Shown here piece after piece: positions 59,767 through 64,000 of a DNA stretch of 64,000 nucleotides. Numbering within the stretch: position 1 is the first letter of the stretch; each line of letters starts with the position of its first letter. The notes beneath the pieces are model-generated. The model made no database searches. It saw only the letters and a program-made list of their open reading frames with translations, and was not told where the DNA came from. The translations under genes and the position numbers were made by a program. Source of the stretch: JAJZJT01 sp964610905 (GTDB taxonomy: Bacteria > Actinomycetota > Acidimicrobiia > Acidimicrobiales > RAAP-2). Location: the NCBI GenBank assembly GCA_964610905.1, contig CAZSYT010000005.1, forward strand, positions 5,401 to 69,400, written 5' to 3'.

Positions 59767-61455
59767 CTAGGACCCGTCGCCGAAGTAGGTCGTCCGCAGC
59801 TCTCGCTTCAGGATCTTCCCCGAGGGATTGCGGGGGAGCCGGTCGTCGCTGAAGACGATCCGGGAGGGGACCTTGAACGGGGCCAGGCGCTCGGCCAGGA
59901 ACGCCCGGAGCTCGTCCTCGGTCAGCGCCTCGCCCTCCTTGCGCTGGACGACGCAGGCGACCTCCTCGCCGAGCCGCTCGTGGGGAACGCCGAGCACCGC
60001 CGCCTCGTAGACAGCGGGGTGCTCGTAGACGGCGCTCTCGACCTCGGCGCAGTAGATGTTCTCGCCGCCGCGCAGGACCATGTCCTTCGCCCGGTCCTCG
60101 ACGTAGAGGAAGCCCTCCTCGTCGATACGGCCGATGTCGCCCGAGGCCAGCCACCCCTCGACGATCGTCTCGGCCGTCGCCTCGGGCTTGTTCCAGTAGC
60201 CGCGGATGATGTTGGGCCCCTTCATCCAGATCTGGCCGCGGCTCCCGGTCGGGAGGGCGTTGCCCACCTCGTCGCGGATCTCGACGTCCATGATCGTGGT
60301 CCGGGCGCGCCCGGTCGAGGTGGGGTGGCTCACGTAGTCGTCGCCGGTGTTGCCGGGGCCATAGGCGTTCGTCTCGGTCATCCCGTAGCCGATGTTCGGC
60401 CGCCCGCGCCGGAACCCGCGTTCGACGCGGTCGACCAGCGTGGCGGGCGCGGGCGCCCCACCGCCGCCGACGCTGACGAGCGAGGAGGTGTCGTAGTCGG
60501 CGAACTTCGGGCACTCGAGCAGGTCCCAGCTCTGGGTGGGCACGCCGACGAAGGTGGTCACCCGTTCCGCCTCGATGAGGCGGAGGGCCTCCTCGGGCTC
60601 CCACTTGCGCATCATGACGAGCTTGTAGTGGAGCCCGAAGCACGACAGCATGACGGGCACGCACCCCGTCACGTGGAAGAGCGGCACGATCAGGATGAAG
60701 GACGGCTCGAAGCCGCCCCCGCCGAGGACGTTCTCCCCCCGACGAGCCGACTGGATCGTCGTGTTGGCCCAGAAGGCCATGAGCGCGTGGACCACCGCCC
60801 GGTGCGTCGACACCGCGCCCTTCGGGAACCCGGTCGTGCCCGAGGTGTAGAGGATCGTGGCGTCGTCGTCGGGCCCGACCTCGACCTCGGGCATGGCGTC
60901 GCCGAGGGTGACCACGTCCTCGTAGCGTCGGACGCCGTCGGGGAGCACCTCGTCGGGGCCGGTCCGCACGGCGACGACCGGCACGCCGCGCTCGGCCGCC
61001 GCACGAGCGGCACGCTCGGTGCGCTCGGGGTCGGCGACGAGGACGGACAGGCCCGAGTCCTCGATGCCGTACGACAGCTCGTGCTCGGTCCACCACGCGT
61101 TGAGCGAGACGGAGACGGCGCCGACAGACAGGATGGCGGCGAACGACACGACCCACTCGGGCAGGTTGCGCATGGTGATGCCCACCCGGTCGCCCTTGCG
61201 GACGCCGTAGGTGTGGACGAGGGCGTGCGCCAGGGCGTCGACGTGGCGCATGGTCTCGTCGAAGGACCACCGCTCGTCCTCGTAGACGAGGAAGGTCGAC
61301 GTGTCGCCGCGTGCCCTGGCGAAGACGTGCCCGAGGGTCGGCGGCGCGTTCTTGAAGAGGCGGTAGCCAACCCCGCGCACCGTCCCCTCGACCAGCTCGA
61401 AGTCGTGGCCCGGACCCGTGACGGCGGCGAAGGCCTCGTCGTAGCTGAGCGGCAT
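59767..61455 (-). CDS. class I acyl-CoA ligase (AMP-dependent synthetase)
   Basis: A 562-residue adenylate-forming enzyme that activates a carboxylic acid with ATP and CoA. Motifs run in order: the P-loop ATILYTSGTTGFPKGAVSTH, PLFHVTGCVPVMLSCF, the A5 region NIGYGMTETNAYGPGNTG, A7 GWLASGDIGRIDEEGFLYVE, A8 RAKDMVLRGGENIYCAEVES and the C-terminal catalytic Lys in LPRNPSGKILKRELR. The ATG at 61455 follows AGAGGGGG. Long-chain or aromatic acids are both possible; the acyl-CoA dehydrogenase at 26 kb is not linked. Confidence 0.94.
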   Translation of the reverse strand: MPLSYDEAFAAVTGPGHDFELVEGTVRGVGYRLFKNAPPTLGHVFARARGDTSTFLVYEDERWSFDETMRHVDALAHALVHTYGVRKGDRVGITMRNLPEWVVSFAAILSVGAVSVSLNAWWTEHELSYGIEDSGLSVLVADPERTERAARAAAERGVPVVAVRTGPDEVLPDGVRRYEDVVTLGDAMPEVEVGPDDDATILYTSGTTGFPKGAVSTHRAVVHALMAFWANTTIQSARRGENVLGGGGFEPSFILIVPLFHVTGCVPVMLSCFGLHYKLVMMRKWEPEEALRLIEAERVTTFVGVPTQSWDLLECPKFADYDTSSLVSVGGGGAPAPATLVDRVERGFRRGRPNIGYGMTETNAYGPGNTGDDYVSHPTSTGRARTTIMDVEIRDEVGNALPTGSRGQIWMKGPNIIRGYWNKPEATAETIVEGWLASGDIGRIDEEGFLYVEDRAKDMVLRGGENIYCAEVESAVYEHPAVYEAAVLGVPHERLGEEVACVVQRKEGEALTEDELRAFLAERLAPFKVPSRIVFSDDRLPRNPSGKILKRELRTTYFGDGS

Positions 61456-61603
61456 CGGTGCCCCCTCTCGCGTCGTGCGCTTCTCCCGTGCCCACCGCTC
61501 CCCCGCCCCGCCCGCGCACGCCCAGGGCCGGCCGGCGGCCGCAGGCCCACACCGTAGTGGGGCCGGGACGGGCTCGTGGACGTCCCCGGGCGCCGCCGGG
61601 CCG

Positions 61604-64000
61604 TCAGGCCCTGCGGGCCCCGCGGAGGCGGCGGCGGTAGCCGACGACGTTGGCCACCGCCAGCCCGAGGAGGGCCGCCCCGGCCAGGGACCCGAAGAGG
61701 AGGGCGTACCCGGCGGCACCGAGCCCTCCCGGAGCGGGGACGGGCGGCGTGCCGGCGGGCAGCGCGACCTGGTCGGCGGCGGTGGTCGTGTAGAGCTCGG
61801 ACGAGGTCGGCGTCGCCAGGGAGCCGGGCCCCCCGGGGCCCTCGACGATGCCGCCGGTGACGAGCACCTGCCCGTTCGAGAGGGCCACCACCGCGGCGCC
61901 CGCCCGCGCCGTCGCCAGCGACCCGGCGCTCGTCCACGCTCCGGTGGCCGGGTCGTAGCGCTCGACCGAGGCCAGGGAGTGGCCGGCGCTCTCGCCGCCG
62001 ACCGCCAGCACGTCGCCGTCGGCCAGCGTGACGACGCCGGGCAGGATCGGCGAGACCGACAAGCCTCCGGTGGAGCTCCACGAGTTGGTGGCCGGGTCGT
62101 ACCGGTCGGCGGCGTTCCCGTCGCCGACCACCAGCACGTCGCCACCGTGGAGGACGGTCGCCGCGGCCAGAAGCCTCGGCACGCTCATGGTGCCGGCAGC
62201 GAGCCAGCGGCCGGTGGCCGGTTCGTAGCGCTCGGCCGAGGCGAGGGCACCGTGGGCGTCGAAGCCGCCAGCCACCAGCGCGCCACCGCCGGGCAGCGGT
62301 GCCGCGCCGGCCGACACCCGGGGCGTGGCCAGCGAGCCGGTCGCCGACCAGCGGCCGGTCGCCGGGTCGTAGACCTCCGCCGTGGCGAGCGGTCGATGGC
62401 CCGCGCCTTCGCCGCCGGCGACGAGCACGTGGCCGTCACCGAGGACGACGACCGAGGCGAACGCCCGGGCGGTGGCGAGCGGGCCGACGGTCGACCACGA
62501 GCCGGTCCGCGGGTCGTAGACCTCGGCGGAGGCGAGCGGCTGGTGGTCGGGACCGAGCCCTCCGGCGACCAGCACGTCGCCACCGGGCAGGACGGCTGCT
62601 GCCGCACCGACCCGGGCGGTGGCGAGCGAGCCGGTGGTGGTCCACCGGCCGGTGGCCGGATCGTAGACCTCGGCCGAGGACACGGCCTCGCCGGCCGCGC
62701 CGACGCCTCCGGCGACGAGCACGTCACCGCCGGGGAGGCTGGCCACGGCGCCGAACCCGTGCCCACCGGCGAGCGAGCCGGTCGGCGACCACGTACCGGT
62801 CGGCGCTCCTGCCCCCGGGGCCGGGGGCGCCCCGCCGCCCGGCGCCACCTTGGCCGTGGGGTTCTCCGGGACGACGACCGACGTGTGGACGGGCGACGAC
62901 GGACCGCCCGTGCCACCCGTAGCACCCGGGACGGGCCCGGGTCCGGACGGCGGCCCGCCGAGGTGCGGCGTGGCGACGAGCACGGCCCTGCCGGCGTGCC
63001 GCTCGGTGGCCGCCACGTGGATCGGGCCGGGCGGGGCGGCAGGCCCGGCCTCCGCGGTCACCCGGTCGGCGACGAGCGCCGTGGTCGACGCCAGCTCCCC
63101 GCCCACCGGGCCCCCGCCCACCGGGCCTCGGGGCCCGACGTGGTCGACGAGCTCGGCCGAAGCCGCCCCCGCAGGCGCACCGGTCGCCGGACGAGTCGCA
63201 GGGCCGCCACCCACGTCACCGGTGGTGACCGACACCGTGCCGTTGTAGTCGAAGGTGATCGAGTAGCCGTCGGCCTCGAGGGTCACGCCGCTCCCGGTGA
63301 CCGAGAACCCGGTCTTGGCGAGCGTGAAGGAGGCCGAGGTCCCCTGCCACTGGAAGTCGCACGGGTAAGGGATCCACCCGTCGTAGTAGCAGGCCTGGGT
63401 GGCCACGTAGGCCGCCACCTCGACCGACACGCTCCCCCAGATGAAGGCGCTGATGCCGCTGGTGCTGACGTCGATCGACACCGACGCCGACAGCGAGCCC
63501 CCGACCTCGAGGGCGGGACCGACCTGGGCGCTGCCCGGCCCGAGGGACAGCGAGCCGTCGAACTCGAACTTGAAGGTGGTCGGCGACGCGTCGAGCGTGA
63601 TGCTGACCGGGCCGATGCTCAGGCCGCCCACGCTGATCTGGGACACCGACCCGGTGAAGTTGATGCTCGGCGGGGCGAGCCCGATGTTGGCGAGCACCGA
63701 GATCTGGATGCCCTCGACGCTCCCCTGGAACCCGAGCCCCAGCCCCGCCGGGTAGGTGGTGGTCCCGATCGTCGCGCCCTCGGGGGAGATGTAGAGCGAC
63801 GCGTAGTCGACCTCGAGCAGGCTGGCCTGCCCGAACGCCTTGAACGGCTCGAGGGCCGGCGTGCCCGAGTTCTTCGTGCCGATGCCGAGGTCGAGGAGGA
63901 ACGGGTCGAAGTTGAAGGCGAAGGTGATCGGCGCGCCCTCGAGGTAGCCGATGGTGCTCGCCACGTTGCTCGGCAGGGCGGTGATCGTGCCGTAGAGCCC
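61604..64000 (-). CDS. Kelch-repeat surface protein with C-terminal membrane anchor (N-terminus outside window)
   Basis: The open frame continues past the right edge, so the N-terminus is missing; about 798 codons are visible. The first visible 270 residues are beta-rich and poor in charge (ASLLEVDYASLYISPEGATI, SVSQISVGGLSIGPVSITL), typical of a surface structural domain. A Gly/Pro/Ala-rich linker follows. Then come about seven Kelch repeats, each near YDPATGRWTTTGSLATARVG and AAAAVLPGGDVLVAGG, forming a likely beta-propeller. The end has one membrane helix (YALLFGSLAGAALLGLAVAN) and a basic tail (YRRRLRGARRA). Probably an exported, membrane-held binding protein; no enzyme motif is seen. Confidence 0.85.
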   Translation of the reverse strand, partial: GLYGTITALPSNVASTIGYLEGAPITFAFNFDPFLLDLGIGTKNSGTPALEPFKAFGQASLLEVDYASLYISPEGATIGTTTYPAGLGLGFQGSVEGIQISVLANIGLAPPSINFTGSVSQISVGGLSIGPVSITLDASPTTFKFEFDGSLSLGPGSAQVGPALEVGGSLSASVSIDVSTSGISAFIWGSVSVEVAAYVATQACYYDGWIPYPCDFQWQGTSASFTLAKTGFSVTGSGVTLEADGYSITFDYNGTVSVTTGDVGGGPATRPATGAPAGAASAELVDHVGPRGPVGGGPVGGELASTTALVADRVTAEAGPAAPPGPIHVAATERHAGRAVLVATPHLGGPPSGPGPVPGATGGTGGPSSPVHTSVVVPENPTAKVAPGGGAPPAPGAGAPTGTWSPTGSLAGGHGFGAVASLPGGDVLVAGGVGAAGEAVSSAEVYDPATGRWTTTGSLATARVGAAAAVLPGGDVLVAGGLGPDHQPLASAEVYDPRTGSWSTVGPLATARAFASVVVLGDGHVLVAGGEGAGHRPLATAEVYDPATGRWSATGSLATPRVSAGAAPLPGGGALVAGGFDAHGALASAERYEPATGRWLAAGTMSVPRLLAAATVLHGGDVLVVGDGNAADRYDPATNSWSSTGGLSVSPILPGVVTLADGDVLAVGGESAGHSLASVERYDPATGAWTSAGSLATARAGAAVVALSNGQVLVTGGIVEGPGGPGSLATPTSSELYTTTAADQVALPAGTPPVPAPGGLGAAGYALLFGSLAGAALLGLAVANVVGYRRRLRGARRA

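Noticed and set aside
59728..61557. A 609-codon plus-strand frame opposite the acyl-CoA ligase
   Set aside because: A shadow frame; all family motifs are on the minus strand.

Overview
This is a very G+C-rich (roughly three quarters G+C by eye) chromosomal segment from an actinomycete-type bacterium. GTG starts are common, genes are tightly packed with many GTGA or ATGA stop/start overlaps, and the gene set includes actinobacterial markers: coproheme decarboxylase HemQ, glucosyl-3-phosphoglycerate synthase, a LytR_C protein and CIRCE-controlled groEL. The overall style suits the class Acidimicrobiia, but that placement is an inference. Three runs of exactly 100 N (966-1065, 21853-21952, 53153-53252) are assembly gaps. 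Each sits in or beside a different short tandem repeat, so each array is longer than shown.

Layout. 1-6.6 kb: a flavoprotein running off the left edge, an FKBP lipoprotein, a phosphatase/acetyltransferase pair, a NUDIX hydrolase, a small Cys protein, and a minus-strand operon hemQ-larE-NIL protein. 6.7-10 kb: groEL under a perfect CIRCE, then threonine synthase coupled to a MoaD/ThiS-type sulfur carrier. 10.2-14.2 kb: compatible-solute and envelope genes (gpgS, otsA-like, otsB-like, LytR_C). 14.4-19.3 kb: aldo/keto reductase, tRNA-Thr(UGU), a gene-poor patch with three 23-bp direct repeats before a DUF4143 ATPase, an MBL hydrolase and a possible transposase remnant. 19.4-26.2 kb: MarR plus MFS exporter, then an ABC-2 exporter divergent from a two-component system. 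26.3-31.5 kb: acyl-CoA dehydrogenase, divergent phosphotransferase/DUF6285, and two membrane proteins. 31.6-33.8 kb: TauE/SafE-DUF1634-GntR operon behind a clear palindrome. 34.3-37.6 kb: SPASM radical SAM protein with a SEC-C tail, coupled to a decayed molybdopterin oxidoreductase. 38-41.4 kb: SDR-FGGY kinase-GntR operon.

41.6-50.6 kb is a molybdenum island. It holds modA, a fused modB-modC gene, a TOBE/HTH regulator, DUF6457, a MogA-type protein with a (HPHGP)n tail, the overlapping operon moaE-moeA-moaA-moaD, mobA and moaC. Together these cover molybdate uptake, cyclic pyranopterin formation, molybdopterin synthase, molybdate insertion and nucleotide attachment. No MoeB-type activating enzyme is visible. 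The MoaC protein lacks residues aligning with the two catalytic lysines.

50.9-64 kb: a decayed esterase, a GNAT gene, a small basic protein next to the third repeat array, a NERD protein, secreted or lipid-anchored proteins (phosphoesterase, beta-propeller, D,D-carboxypeptidase, NAGPA domain), an acyl-CoA ligase, and a Kelch-repeat surface protein running off the right edge. The points most worth a second look are the MoaC substitutions, the ModBC fusion, the His-rich MogA tail, the threonine synthase/sulfur-carrier coupling, the hemQ-larE-NIL operon and the 23-bp repeats before the DUF4143 ATPase.
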